Shown here: positions 7,533-15,262 of the stretch, in pieces
Position numbering within the stretch: position 1 is the first letter of the stretch
How the letters are laid out: each line of letters opens with the position of its first letter
Assembly: GCA_002434595.1 (NCBI GenBank)
Contig: DJKK01000278.1
Coordinates: forward strand, 5,414 to 24,466
Origin: Alphaproteobacteria bacterium UBA6544
GTDB taxonomy: Bacteria; Pseudomonadota; Alphaproteobacteria; UBA8366
Reading direction: 5' to 3'
DNA: 19,053 nucleotides
Translations under genes and position numbers: made by a program
The notes under the pieces: model-generated
Seen by the model: only the letters and a program-made list of their open reading frames with translations
Database searches by the model: none
Told to the model about the DNA's origin: nothing

Positions 7533-8869
7533 GCACTACTGAAACACACAACGCCGTCGAAGCCGGCCGGTTCGTTGGCTCGGCCATAGGTCGGAACTAC
7601 CCGAGCGATATTCTGGATGCTGCCAAAATGTGTCTTGTGGATTGGTGCGGCGTGGCACTCGGTGCGCAAAACGAGGAAGCGGCAGTAGCGGTTCGCAATG
7701 TTGCGATGAACTGGGGGACGAATGGCAATGCCCAAGTTCTTCTTGGAGGCAAGGCGGCGCCGTCGGCAGCAGCAATGATCAATGGCACAATGGCGCATTG
7801 TCTCGATTACGACGATACCCATGTTGGCTCAACCACACATGTCAGCGGCCCGACGGTCGCATCCGCATTGGCGGTCGGAACGCATCTCGGTGCGTCCGAG
7901 CAGGATATTCTATCCGCGATCATTACCGGCTTTGAGGTCGCAGCGCGTCTCGGAAACGGTGCAGGCCAACCGGCGAACCTACGCGGGTTTCACGCCACTG
8001 GCATTTTCGGCGCCTTTGGAGCGACGGCGGCGGCGAGCGTGCTGTATCGCCTTGATGAGGCGCGTGCTCGCAATGCTTTCGGTGCGGTCGCGACCCAGAC
8101 GGGTGGCCTCAGTGCATCGTTCGGCACCATGTCGAAACCATTCCACGCGGGGAAAGCGGCCCTTAATGGCGTGCTCTCGGCGGAGCTCGCCGGCGAAGGG
8201 TTCATTGCCAAAGAAGACCTGCTGGAGCCAGATGGCGGACTTTCGACCTCTATTTACCAGGATGGTGGGGCGGCGTTGGCGTCGCTTGATTTCTCGGAAG
8301 GCTGGGAGATTACCCGAAACACGTTCAAGCCATATGCGGCGTGTCTTCTGACCCATGCGCTGATTGACGCGGCGCGTAGCCTGTCTGACGAGGTCAAGGG
8401 CAAGGATGTCGCGAAGATCGAAGCGATCGTCAGTGAGCCAGCTGTAAAACTCGCGGGTAAGCCCAATCCACAGACGCCGCTCGAAGGCAAGTTCAGCCTC
8501 GCTTATTGCGCGGCACTGGGTCTCAAGGGGTATGAGGCGACCGAAGAGGATTTCTGCGACGAGCGTATTGCTGACCCCGAGCTCAGGGACCTGTTGTCGC
8601 GCGTAGAAACGAAGCCGACGGAAAGCATGGCTCAGACCGCGGCACGTATCGTCGTCGAACTCGCAGACGGATCTCGGCTCGATGCCGATATTCCGCTTGC
8701 CCTCGGCAACCCGGACAATCCGATGGGTTGGGACGATATGTGGCGGAAGTTCGAGCCGCTGGTCGCGTCAACCCTCGGCGACCGCAGCCGTGAGTTTTAC
8801 GACCTGCTTCGTGCGTTCGAAGAACCAGGCAGTCTCGACACCTTTGTCGAGATGGTGAGCGCGCGCTAG
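7529..8869 (+). CDS. MmgE/PrpD family protein (first copy)
   Basis: The 446-residue protein belongs to the family that includes 2-methylcitrate dehydratase PrpD, fungal cis-aconitate decarboxylase and an iminodisuccinate epimerase. Family motifs are NGTMAHCLDYDDTH (residues 85-98), GFHATGIFG (153-161), FGTMSKPFHAGKA (198-210) and LEGKFSLAYC in the C-terminal half. The length is normal and no signal peptide is seen. The ATG overlaps the TGA of the preceding CoA-transferase. There is no citrate synthase or PrpB/PrpC neighbour, so a methylcitrate-cycle role is unlikely. Dehydration, decarboxylation or epimerisation of a hydroxy-polycarboxylate made in this pathway is more likely, but this is inference. 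A diverged paralogue lies at 10757. Confidence 0.92.
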   Translation: MSTTETHNAVEAGRFVGSAIGRNYPSDILDAAKMCLVDWCGVALGAQNEEAAVAVRNVAMNWGTNGNAQVLLGGKAAPSAAAMINGTMAHCLDYDDTHVGSTTHVSGPTVASALAVGTHLGASEQDILSAIITGFEVAARLGNGAGQPANLRGFHATGIFGAFGATAAASVLYRLDEARARNAFGAVATQTGGLSASFGTMSKPFHAGKAALNGVLSAELAGEGFIAKEDLLEPDGGLSTSIYQDGGAALASLDFSEGWEITRNTFKPYAACLLTHALIDAARSLSDEVKGKDVAKIEAIVSEPAVKLAGKPNPQTPLEGKFSLAYCAALGLKGYEATEEDFCDERIADPELRDLLSRVETKPTESMAQTAARIVVELADGSRLDADIPLALGNPDNPMGWDDMWRKFEPLVASTLGDRSREFYDLLRAFEEPGSLDTFVEMVSAR

Positions 8870-8902
8870 TCGATTCTTTCCGGCATCAGCGGTCAAGCAC
8901 TC

Positions 8903-10102
8903 ATGACTGTCGATCGCGTGATCGTCGTCGGCGCGGGGCCGGTTGGCCTGACGGCCAGCATGCTCCTCGCTGAACAGGATATTCCGGTATTGATACTGGA
9001 AGCTGAATCAGTGATCAGCGACGATTTGCGCGCCTCCACTTTTCACTCGCCGACACTCGATATGCTCGAGCCTTACGGTCTGACGGACGAACTCATTGCG
9101 CAGGGGCTGATCTGTCCAACCTGGCAGATACGAATGCACGCGACGGGTGAGAAGGCGGTTTTTGATTTGTCGCTGATTTCGGATGCGACGGCGCATCCTT
9201 ATCGACTGCAATGCGAACAGGCGAAACTCTGTCGGCTTCTAGCAGACAGTTTTTCCGATGACGACCGTATCGACATTCAGTACAGCACAAAGGTGACCGG
9301 TATTTCACAAACCGACGAGACCGTCGAAGTGCTGACTGAACGCGTCGATGACGGCGCGGAAGAAACCCTCACCGCACGCTATGTCATCGGTGCCGACGGC
9401 GCCGGCAGCGTCGTCCGCGAAAGCCTGGGACTTGAATTCAAAGGGTCGACTTATCCGGAGACCACCGTTCTCGCATCGACAACATTTCCGTTTCAGGACT
9501 ATATAGAGGGATTGTCCAACGTGAGCTATTGTTGGAGCGAAGGTGGGAACTTCGCTCTGCTGCGCCTCAAAGATTTTTGGCGCTGCAGCCTCTACTACGA
9601 TCCCGATCTAACATTCGAGGAGGCCACGTCTGACGAGCGCATACAATTTCAGCTGAACGATGTTCTCCCGAACCCGGAGCCTTACGAAATCGTCGACGTC
9701 CGTCCCTATCGCGTACATCAGCGTATCGTCGATACTTATCGGGTCGGGCGCATCCTCCTCGCTGGTGATGCCGCCCATATCAACAGCCCGTCAGGTGGTA
9801 TGGGGATGAACGGCGGTATTCACGATGCGTTCAGTCTCGCCGAAAAGCTTTCAGAGATCTGGCGCGGCGGCGACGATTCTTTACTGGACTTATACACGCG
9901 CCAACGTCGGTTGGTCGCGGAATCCGCGATCCTCCGACAGGCCGACCTTAACCGGCGTCGGATGGCCCAAAAGGACCCAGATGCGCGGGCACGCGCACTG
10001 GCGGACCTTCAGGCAACGACCGCCGATCCGGAAAAAGCGCGTGATTATCTTCTGAAGAGCTCAATGATTGCCGGTCTTCAAATGGCAGCGTCTATCAAGT
10101 GA
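8903..10102 (+). CDS. FAD-dependent monooxygenase, aromatic hydroxylase type
   Basis: A 399-residue group A flavoprotein hydroxylase. Visible motifs are the FAD dinucleotide loop GAGPVG (residues 10-15) ending in an acidic strand (ILEAE), the DG motif VIGADGAGSVVR (162-172) and the second FAD motif LLAGDAAHINSPSGGMGMN (285-303). The family uses NAD(P)H and O2 to hydroxylate aromatic or related cyclic substrates (UbiH, MhpA and TfdB relatives). It lacks the C-terminal thioredoxin-like domain found in PheA/TfdB-type enzymes of about 550-600 residues. The start has no clear ribosome site, and the gap to the preceding gene is 33 bases, so it may be translated by read-in from the operon. It ends 20 bases from the convergent methyltransferase. 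The substrate is unknown. Confidence 0.9.
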   Translation: MTVDRVIVVGAGPVGLTASMLLAEQDIPVLILEAESVISDDLRASTFHSPTLDMLEPYGLTDELIAQGLICPTWQIRMHATGEKAVFDLSLISDATAHPYRLQCEQAKLCRLLADSFSDDDRIDIQYSTKVTGISQTDETVEVLTERVDDGAEETLTARYVIGADGAGSVVRESLGLEFKGSTYPETTVLASTTFPFQDYIEGLSNVSYCWSEGGNFALLRLKDFWRCSLYYDPDLTFEEATSDERIQFQLNDVLPNPEPYEIVDVRPYRVHQRIVDTYRVGRILLAGDAAHINSPSGGMGMNGGIHDAFSLAEKLSEIWRGGDDSLLDLYTRQRRLVAESAILRQADLNRRRMAQKDPDARARALADLQATTADPEKARDYLLKSSMIAGLQMAASIK

Positions 10103-10122
10103 GGCTTCATTGAGGTGTGGGT

Positions 10123-10650
10123 TTATTTGGTGGAAACGACATTGAGGCTGATGGGCACGCCACCGATCTCGAGGGTGCTGGAGTCGTCGAACAGATCGTG
10201 TGTTTTGACCCGTTCGACTGAAGTGAAGCCCGCGACCTTCAGGTAGTCGTCGAGGAACTCCAGGGTCAGGCCAACCATATGATGGTCATAAGGGTCTGTC
10301 TGGCCGCCAAAGGCGATCCGCATCAAGGCAAAGCGCTGTTTCATATCGAGTTGCGGATGCAGGAACAGTCGGCACAGCGTTTCGAAGTCTGGCACGCTGA
10401 TCCGGAGTGTTCCGCCCGCCGCCAGGACGCGGTGACATTCCTTTAAGGCCTGTGGCAGATCGTCGAGATATCCAAGATGTTCAAAAACATGGCTGGCATA
10501 TATCTCGTTGACTGCTCCATCGCTATAGGCCGACAGGTCTCGGCAATCGCCAAGGGTATCGACATGCGGTCCAGGTTGGACATTAAGAATCGTCCAGCCT
10601 TCTTTTGCCGTCTCGCCACCGATATGCAGGCGCAGTGGAACGTCACTCAT
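10123..10650 (-). CDS. Small SAM-dependent methyltransferase-like protein (COG4627-like)
   Basis: The 175-residue protein resembles the predicted methyltransferases that carry a LHIG...GW..(L/I)N opening, a VD.(L/V)GD.RDL strand, a YASHVFEH motif and a GG.LRISVPDFETLC strand. Here these are LHIGGE (8-13), VDTLGDCRDL (30-39), YASHVFEH (51-58) and GGTLRISVPDF (79-89). A later FGGQTDPYDHH segment lies at 114-124. The usual glycine-rich SAM loop (G-C-G) reads GGE, a variant I recognise in this subfamily, so activity is plausible but not certain. It stands alone on the minus strand between two catabolic operons, convergent with the monooxygenase and divergent from the second MmgE/PrpD gene. The methyl acceptor is unknown, and a link to the pathway is not shown. 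Confidence 0.8.
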   Translation of the reverse strand: MSDVPLRLHIGGETAKEGWTILNVQPGPHVDTLGDCRDLSAYSDGAVNEIYASHVFEHLGYLDDLPQALKECHRVLAAGGTLRISVPDFETLCRLFLHPQLDMKQRFALMRIAFGGQTDPYDHHMVGLTLEFLDDYLKVAGFTSVERVKTHDLFDDSSTLEIGGVPISLNVVSTK

Positions 10651-10714
10651 TACGGCAACCTACCGAAGGCTCGCGCCAAAGCAAAGGGGCTCGCTGGACG
10701 AAGGCCAATCCTGC

Positions 10715-10720
10715 TATACT
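10715..10720 (+). promoter_or_regulatory. Possible -10 box for the second MmgE/PrpD operon
   Basis: TATACT lies 37 bases before the chosen ATG, in the 106-base gap shared with the divergent methyltransferase. It matches the -10 consensus at five of six positions. No good -35 hexamer is found at 16-18 bases upstream, so the call is weak. Confidence 0.25.
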
Positions 10721-10756
10721 TTCTTCCGCAAATTCCCGATGCTATTGGAGAAGACG

Positions 10757-12127
10757 ATGTCGCAAGCACCTGAAAGCCACGATCACGATCCGGAGATCAC
10801 GAAGACCCTTGCTTCGTACACGTCCGGACTGAAGTTCGAAGATCTATCGGATGACGCTGTCGAGGCGGCTAAGCACTGTCTCCTCGATTGGATAGGTGTC
10901 ACTGTCGCCGGGCTTGAGGAGCCATTGACCCAGATGCTCATCGCGCAAGCGGAAGCGGATGGCGGCGATGCACAGGCGTCAGTTGTCGGTGATGGTCGAA
11001 AGTTCAGTACGTCTCAGGCGGCCTTGATCAACGGCAGCGCGTCGCATGCCTTGGACTATGACGACGTGCAGACCCGGCTCCAAGGTCATCCGACGGTGCC
11101 TGTTGCACCGGTTGTATTGGCGCTTGGTGAAATGGAGGGAAGGAGCGGTAAGGACGTGATTACGGCGTTCGCCGCAGGTGTAGAGGTGGAATGCCGCATC
11201 GGCGCTTATATGGGCATGACGCATTACGATAAAGGTTGGCATTCAACAGCAACGATCGGCACATTTGGCGGTGCGGTCGGGGCCGCGCGAATGATGGGCC
11301 TTGATGTGGAGAAGTCTGCTCTTGCCATGGGTATCGCCGGAACGCAGGCGGCAGGCCTGAAATCCATGTTTGGCACAATGTGCAAGCCGCTTCATGCTGG
11401 CAAGGCGGCGCAGAATGGTTTGTTCGCGGCGAACATGGCGGCGCGTGGCTTCACGTCTCGTCCGGATGTGCTCGAGCGGCACCAGGGATTTGCGCATACG
11501 CAGTCCGAGGCACCGAATATCGATGATGGTCTCTTCGGGCTCGGGGATCGCTTTGAGGTCCGCGATGCCCTCTTCAAGTACCATGCGGCCTGTTATGGGA
11601 CGCATGGCACGATTGAGGCAATTCACGCCATTCGGGCGAAGAATGAGATCGACCCCGCTGATGTTGAGCGGGTCGAGCTTGCGGTGCGGACCGGGTTCCT
11701 CGACGTGTGCGGCATTCCGACACCGGAGACCGGTCTTGAGGGAAAATTCAGCCTGCGATTCTGCGCTGCTATCGCGATCGCCGGTGAGGATACCGCACGA
11801 CTTGAGACATACAGCGACGAGAACGTGAAAAATCCGGCCCTTGTTGATCTCTTCCAGAAGGTCGTGGTTACCGAGAAGGATTCCTTGCAACGGATGGAGG
11901 CGGAAGTCACGATCCACACCAAGGATGGTGTCGTGCACTATGAGAAATACGACGCCGGCATCCCGGCTGCCGATCTTCCGGCGCAGTGGAAAAAACTCGT
12001 CCGCAAGTTCCGGGGATGCGTCGAACCCGTCCTAGGCTCGGAGAAGACCGAGAGCCTGATACAGGCCGTCGAGCGTTTAGACGAGACAGACGATGTACGT
12101 GAGTTGACAGCGCTCTGGTCAGCCTAA
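10757..12127 (+). CDS. MmgE/PrpD family protein (second copy)
   Basis: A 456-residue member of the same family as the gene at 7529. Motifs are INGSASHALDYDD (residues 91-103), WHSTATIGTFGG (161-172), MFGTMCKPLHAGKAA (204-218) and LEGKFSLRFC. The shared FGTM(S/C)KP(F/L)HAGKAA block shows the two are paralogues, but divergence elsewhere suggests different substrates. GGAG at 10747-10750 lies six bases before the ATG at 10757, so I prefer this start over the in-frame ATG at 10739, whose added residues are not family-like. It begins a new rightward unit and is followed after 61 bases by the SMP-30-like gene. The likely reaction is dehydration, decarboxylation or epimerisation of a small polycarboxylic acid; which one is unknown. 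Confidence 0.92.
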   Translation: MSQAPESHDHDPEITKTLASYTSGLKFEDLSDDAVEAAKHCLLDWIGVTVAGLEEPLTQMLIAQAEADGGDAQASVVGDGRKFSTSQAALINGSASHALDYDDVQTRLQGHPTVPVAPVVLALGEMEGRSGKDVITAFAAGVEVECRIGAYMGMTHYDKGWHSTATIGTFGGAVGAARMMGLDVEKSALAMGIAGTQAAGLKSMFGTMCKPLHAGKAAQNGLFAANMAARGFTSRPDVLERHQGFAHTQSEAPNIDDGLFGLGDRFEVRDALFKYHAACYGTHGTIEAIHAIRAKNEIDPADVERVELAVRTGFLDVCGIPTPETGLEGKFSLRFCAAIAIAGEDTARLETYSDENVKNPALVDLFQKVVVTEKDSLQRMEAEVTIHTKDGVVHYEKYDAGIPAADLPAQWKKLVRKFRGCVEPVLGSEKTESLIQAVERLDETDDVRELTALWSA

Positions 12128-12188
12128 GCCACCAACAACGCGGATATAATCCTGATAATTGCGCTATGGAAGCATTTAACGGGGACAA

Positions 12189-13166
12189 ATGAGAAAGATC
12201 GACTTGTCGGAGGTCGCGTATGTCGGAAATGGACTAAAGCGGCCCGAATGCGTGTATGCGACAAAGTCAGGTATGATCTACACATCGCATGCCGATCCGA
12301 ATGGTCAGGGGGGGATCGCGTGTATTTATCCCAATGGCCAGATTGAAACCATACTCGCGGAGAAGGGAGACGTTCCCGAAATTTTCATCACAAACGGATA
12401 CGCTTTAATGCCGGATGGAAGTTTCATGATCGCCAATCTCGGGCCCGATGGCGGCGTCTATCGATTGACACGAGACGGCACATTGACGCTTGAGCTAGAC
12501 GCGGTCGACGGCCGTAAACTCCCCTCTACGAACTTTGTGAACCGAGATGCGCAAGGCCGGTTATGGGTGAGTGTGTCCACCTGGCACGACCCTCGCGATC
12601 AGGCTTTCAGGCGGGGCGTCTGTGACGGCTTCATCGTATTGATGGACGAAAACGGTGGTCGGATCGTAGCGGACGATGTCGACTTCGCGAACGAGAATAA
12701 GGTGCACCCGTCGGGTAAATGGTTGTACGTCAACGAGACCATGGGACGGGCCATCGTTCGTTACGCGATTAAGCATGACGGGGGTTTAGGCCCGAAGGAA
12801 GTCGCCGCCGAATACGGTGAGGGCAATTTTCCAGACGGGTTCGAGTTCGACTGCGAAGGGGGAATATGGATGACGAGTATTGTTAGCAATCGCGTGGTGC
12901 ATGTCTCCCCCGAAGGGTGGGAATCTATCATTCTAGAGGCGGGGGACCAAGGGCTCATCGCGCGGTCCGAGGCCGCATATCAAAATGGAGACTTCAATCG
13001 AGACTATCAGAACGAAGGTAATGCGAGCCCGTTAGGAAATTGCGCCAGCATTTGTTTCGGCGGCCCGGACCTTAAATCTGTTTTCTTGGGATCGCTCGCA
13101 GGGCATAGCGTATCCACGTTCCGTGTGGATGTAAGCGGCGCGGAACCAGCCCATTGGCATTTTTGA
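12189..13166 (+). CDS. SMP-30/gluconolactonase/LRE-like protein
   Basis: The 325-residue protein has the six-bladed propeller signature of the SMP-30/gluconolactonase family, metal-dependent lactone hydrolases of the cytoplasm. The likely divalent-metal ligands are E20 (KRPE), N118 (FVNRDAQGRLWVS), N168 (in a segment ending PSGKWLYVNET) and D216 (FPDGFEFD). The repeated D-x-x-G-x-(L/I)-W blade pattern is visible. No signal peptide is present. GGGGA precedes the ATG at a short distance. In this cluster it could open a lactone formed by a Baeyer-Villiger or ring-hydroxylation step, but many family members have unassigned substrates. It is followed after 12 bases by the DUF1330-like gene, so the two are probably co-transcribed. 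Confidence 0.87.
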   Translation: MRKIDLSEVAYVGNGLKRPECVYATKSGMIYTSHADPNGQGGIACIYPNGQIETILAEKGDVPEIFITNGYALMPDGSFMIANLGPDGGVYRLTRDGTLTLELDAVDGRKLPSTNFVNRDAQGRLWVSVSTWHDPRDQAFRRGVCDGFIVLMDENGGRIVADDVDFANENKVHPSGKWLYVNETMGRAIVRYAIKHDGGLGPKEVAAEYGEGNFPDGFEFDCEGGIWMTSIVSNRVVHVSPEGWESIILEAGDQGLIARSEAAYQNGDFNRDYQNEGNASPLGNCASICFGGPDLKSVFLGSLAGHSVSTFRVDVSGAEPAHWHF

Positions 13167-13178
13167 GGCGGATCGACG

Positions 13179-13577
13179 ATGCGACACAAAAGAGACGAGA
13201 AAGAACTAGAGATAATTCGGTCCGTCGCCGCCAACGGGAATGATCGGCCTGTTACGATGCTTAACCTGAACCGCTACGTGTCGGAAGCGGGCTTTCCCGA
13301 CGGCGACCTATATCGCGCCTATATGGACGGTCTCCGAGCATTCCTGCCGAATGTGGGCGGAAAAATCCTTTGGCGGACGCCTGTCTTTGGGAGGGTCGTT
13401 GGGGATCAGATGGTGCACGAAATTCTCGCCGCCTGGTATCCCTCGCATCAAGCGTTCTTGGACCTGCCGAATGCGCCCGGTGCGGAGGACAACTACCGCC
13501 TACGCAATGAAGCGGTCGAATACGCAGCGATTCACCGATGCGTCGGTGAGGGATACGGACTGGGCCCCGTCACATAG
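13179..13577 (+). CDS. DUF1330-like small dimeric alpha/beta-barrel protein
   Basis: A 132-residue protein resembling DUF1330 and related ferredoxin-like dimeric barrels. It has PVTMLNLNRY (residues 24-33), an LYRAYMDGL helix (44-52), a GGKILW strand (60-65), and AAWYPSHQAFLDL (84-96), the family-type YPS..AF segment. An LRNEAVEY helix (108-115) follows. No enzymatic residues are established for this group; relatives of the fold include small monooxygenase-like and isomerase-like proteins. GAGG lies a short distance before the ATG. It sits between a lactonase-like and a luciferase-like gene, so a minor pathway step or accessory role is possible. The function is unknown. Confidence 0.75.
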   Translation: MRHKRDEKELEIIRSVAANGNDRPVTMLNLNRYVSEAGFPDGDLYRAYMDGLRAFLPNVGGKILWRTPVFGRVVGDQMVHEILAAWYPSHQAFLDLPNAPGAEDNYRLRNEAVEYAAIHRCVGEGYGLGPVT

Positions 13578-13642
13578 AGGAGCTGTCCAGAGCATCCTTC
13601 ACCTTAGATGATCTCGAAGAATGAGGGCGATGGAGTAGAGAA

Positions 13643-14500
13643 ATGCGGATCAGTCTTTTCGCACCGGTGATCAGTCCGATAAACGACGCAGGCTATTTAC
13701 GTGCGCTGGCGCGTGGTGCGGAGGAGCGCGGCTTTCACGGCATATGGCTTGGTGAGCACGTTGTGCTCTTTGATCAGTACGAAGCCCAGTATCCCTATCA
13801 GGACGATGGCCGCATTCCAGTCGGTGTTGAAAACGGCTTGTTGGAGCCGATCACGGCATTGAGCTATATGGCAGCGGTGACCGAACGCATTCGACTCGGG
13901 ACCGGGATTTGCCTCGTGCCGCAGCGCAATCCGGTCTACACGGCAAAGGAAATCGCTGCGGTGGATTATCTCTCCGGTGGCCGTGTCGATTTCGGCGTCG
14001 GTGTCGGCTGGCTCAAGGAAGAGTTCGATGCGCTCGGTGTCCCCTTTGAGCGGCGAGGGGCACGATGCCGTGAGTATCTCGAGGTGATCAGCACGCTATG
14101 GGCGGATGACGTTTCGTCCTTCTCTGGAGATTTCTACAAACTGCCGCCGTGCCGCCAATACCCAAAACCAATTCAGCGGCCCGGGCCACCAATCTATTTC
14201 GGAGGTGAGAGTACTGCCGCCCTTCGCCGGGTTGCCGATATGGGGCAGGGTTGGTTCGGGTTCAACGTCGCGCCGGAAGACGTCGCCGGGTATCTTGAAC
14301 GGCTGAATGGTCTTCTTGCGGAAAACGAAAGGTCGCGTTCCGAAATCGATGTCGTGATCGGACCGTACGGTCACAAGTTAAATCCTGAGCGCGCACGGCA
14401 ATACGAAGATGCTGGGGTCGATCAGTTGGTGGGATTGATCGTTGGGCGAAATCTGGACGAATTGGAGCGCTGGCTCGATCGTCTGGCCGAATACATTTGA
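13643..14500 (+). CDS. Luciferase-like (LLM class) flavin oxidoreductase
   Basis: The 285-residue TIM-barrel protein belongs to the bacterial luciferase-like group, most like the TIGR03619-type 'probable F420-dependent' enzymes. Visible features are FHGIWLGEHV (31-40), the conserved EPITALSYMAA..T..I.LGTG block (68-88), the SGGRVDFGVGVGWLKEEFDALG block (111-132), ERRGARCREYLEV and PPIYFGGES near 182-190. Reactions in the family include F420-dependent hydride transfer and FMNH2/O2 monooxygenation, including Baeyer-Villiger and desulfonation reactions. The sequence alone does not settle which cofactor is used, and no F420 biosynthesis gene is in the window. GGAG lies about ten bases before the ATG. 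It is followed directly by the SDR stub, which kept its ribosome site. Confidence 0.88.
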   Translation: MRISLFAPVISPINDAGYLRALARGAEERGFHGIWLGEHVVLFDQYEAQYPYQDDGRIPVGVENGLLEPITALSYMAAVTERIRLGTGICLVPQRNPVYTAKEIAAVDYLSGGRVDFGVGVGWLKEEFDALGVPFERRGARCREYLEVISTLWADDVSSFSGDFYKLPPCRQYPKPIQRPGPPIYFGGESTAALRRVADMGQGWFGFNVAPEDVAGYLERLNGLLAENERSRSEIDVVIGPYGHKLNPERARQYEDAGVDQLVGLIVGRNLDELERWLDRLAEYI

Positions 14501-14515
14501 GAAGGGACGGAACGA

Positions 14516-14572
14516 ATGGCGAGGCTTGAGGGCAAGGTAACTTTAATCAGTGGCGGCGCTCTCAGCATGTAG
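14516..14572 (+). pseudogene. 18-codon remnant of a short-chain dehydrogenase N-terminus
   Basis: The frame reads MARLEGKVTLISGGALSM and then stops (TAG at 14570-14572). The L-x-G-K-V-x-L-I-S-G-G sequence is the typical first strand and cofactor loop of an SDR, broken where the R-G-I-G part should follow. It starts 16 bases after the luciferase-like stop behind a GAAGGGA ribosome site, so it was a real operon member. The next 105 bases (14573-14677) show no recognisable SDR coding in any frame. Almost the whole gene, normally 250 or more codons, is gone. A short coincidental frame is possible but the match and ribosome site argue for a relic. Confidence 0.6.
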
Positions 14573-14677
14573 CTGCTATTTCACCGCTGCGGAAAATCGA
14601 CCGTTGCGGTCCGACCTCCCGTGGATAAGTATCGTCTCACCTGCTTGCGATGAAGACATAACCGGGGAGAACTTCGG

Positions 14678-15262
14678 GTGTTTGAGAAAGAAAAGTTCGT
14701 CGACGACTGCAAGGCGGCCGTGGGTGAAGGGCAAAGAGCCATTCGTGAAGTCGTTCTTGAGGCAGTTGCCGACAGGGCGGGAATTATCAAGGAAATGGGA
14801 GAGCCGACGGAAGCCGGCGTATTTCCGCTCTACAAGGCGGATGATCTGACGATTATCAATTTCATTTGGGCGCCATACATGACGCTGTTACCGCACAATC
14901 ACAATATGTTTGCGGTGATCGGAATCTATGGCGGACGCGAAGACAATGTGTTCTGGCGTCGAGTTGGCGATGGTTCAGGTAGCTCTGGGTCACCGGGTAT
15001 TGAGGCGGCGGGTGCCGATTCGATGGGGCCGGGGCAGGCGGCGACGATGGGTAAGGACATCATCCACTCCGTAGCCAATCCACTCTCCAAATTAACCAGC
15101 GCCATTCATGTTTATGGCGGCAATTTCTTTGAACCGCCGACGCCGCGGAGACAATGGGACCACGAATCATTGATCGAGGAGCCTTGGGACATGGACCAAA
15201 CCCGCACGGTCTTTCATGAAGCGAGCGTGCGCTACAAGGCGGGGGTGGAGGCGGGCGTTTAG
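14678..15262 (+). CDS. Cysteine-dioxygenase-like cupin (COG5553-like metal enzyme)
   Basis: The 194-residue product looks like a cupin dioxygenase of the cysteine/thiol dioxygenase group. LPHNHNMFAVIGIYGGREDN (71-90) supplies the H-x-H pair (H73, H75) and an acidic residue near E88. H130 (DIIHSVANP) is the expected third iron ligand. H144 and Y146 in AIHVYGG match the His-x-Tyr part of the CDO Ser-His-Tyr triad, but the Ser position appears to be Ala142. Cysteine dioxygenase is about 200 residues, so the length fits. Oxidation of a thiol to a sulfinate is the family chemistry; the substrate here is unknown. The start is GTG at 14678, supported by GGGGAG at 14664-14669. Its stop overlaps the stop of the convergent kinase gene. 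Confidence 0.8.
   Translation: MFEKEKFVDDCKAAVGEGQRAIREVVLEAVADRAGIIKEMGEPTEAGVFPLYKADDLTIINFIWAPYMTLLPHNHNMFAVIGIYGGREDNVFWRRVGDGSGSSGSPGIEAAGADSMGPGQAATMGKDIIHSVANPLSKLTSAIHVYGGNFFEPPTPRRQWDHESLIEEPWDMDQTRTVFHEASVRYKAGVEAGV

Noticed and set aside
11243..11938. Minus-strand open frame of about 230 codons inside the second MmgE/PrpD gene.
   Set aside because: Composition and lack of any family motif mark it as a shadow of the sense gene.
12145..12150. Perfect TATAAT before the SMP-30-like gene.
   Set aside because: The only TTGACA nearby (12104-12109) is 35 bases upstream, twice the usual spacing, so I do not call a promoter.
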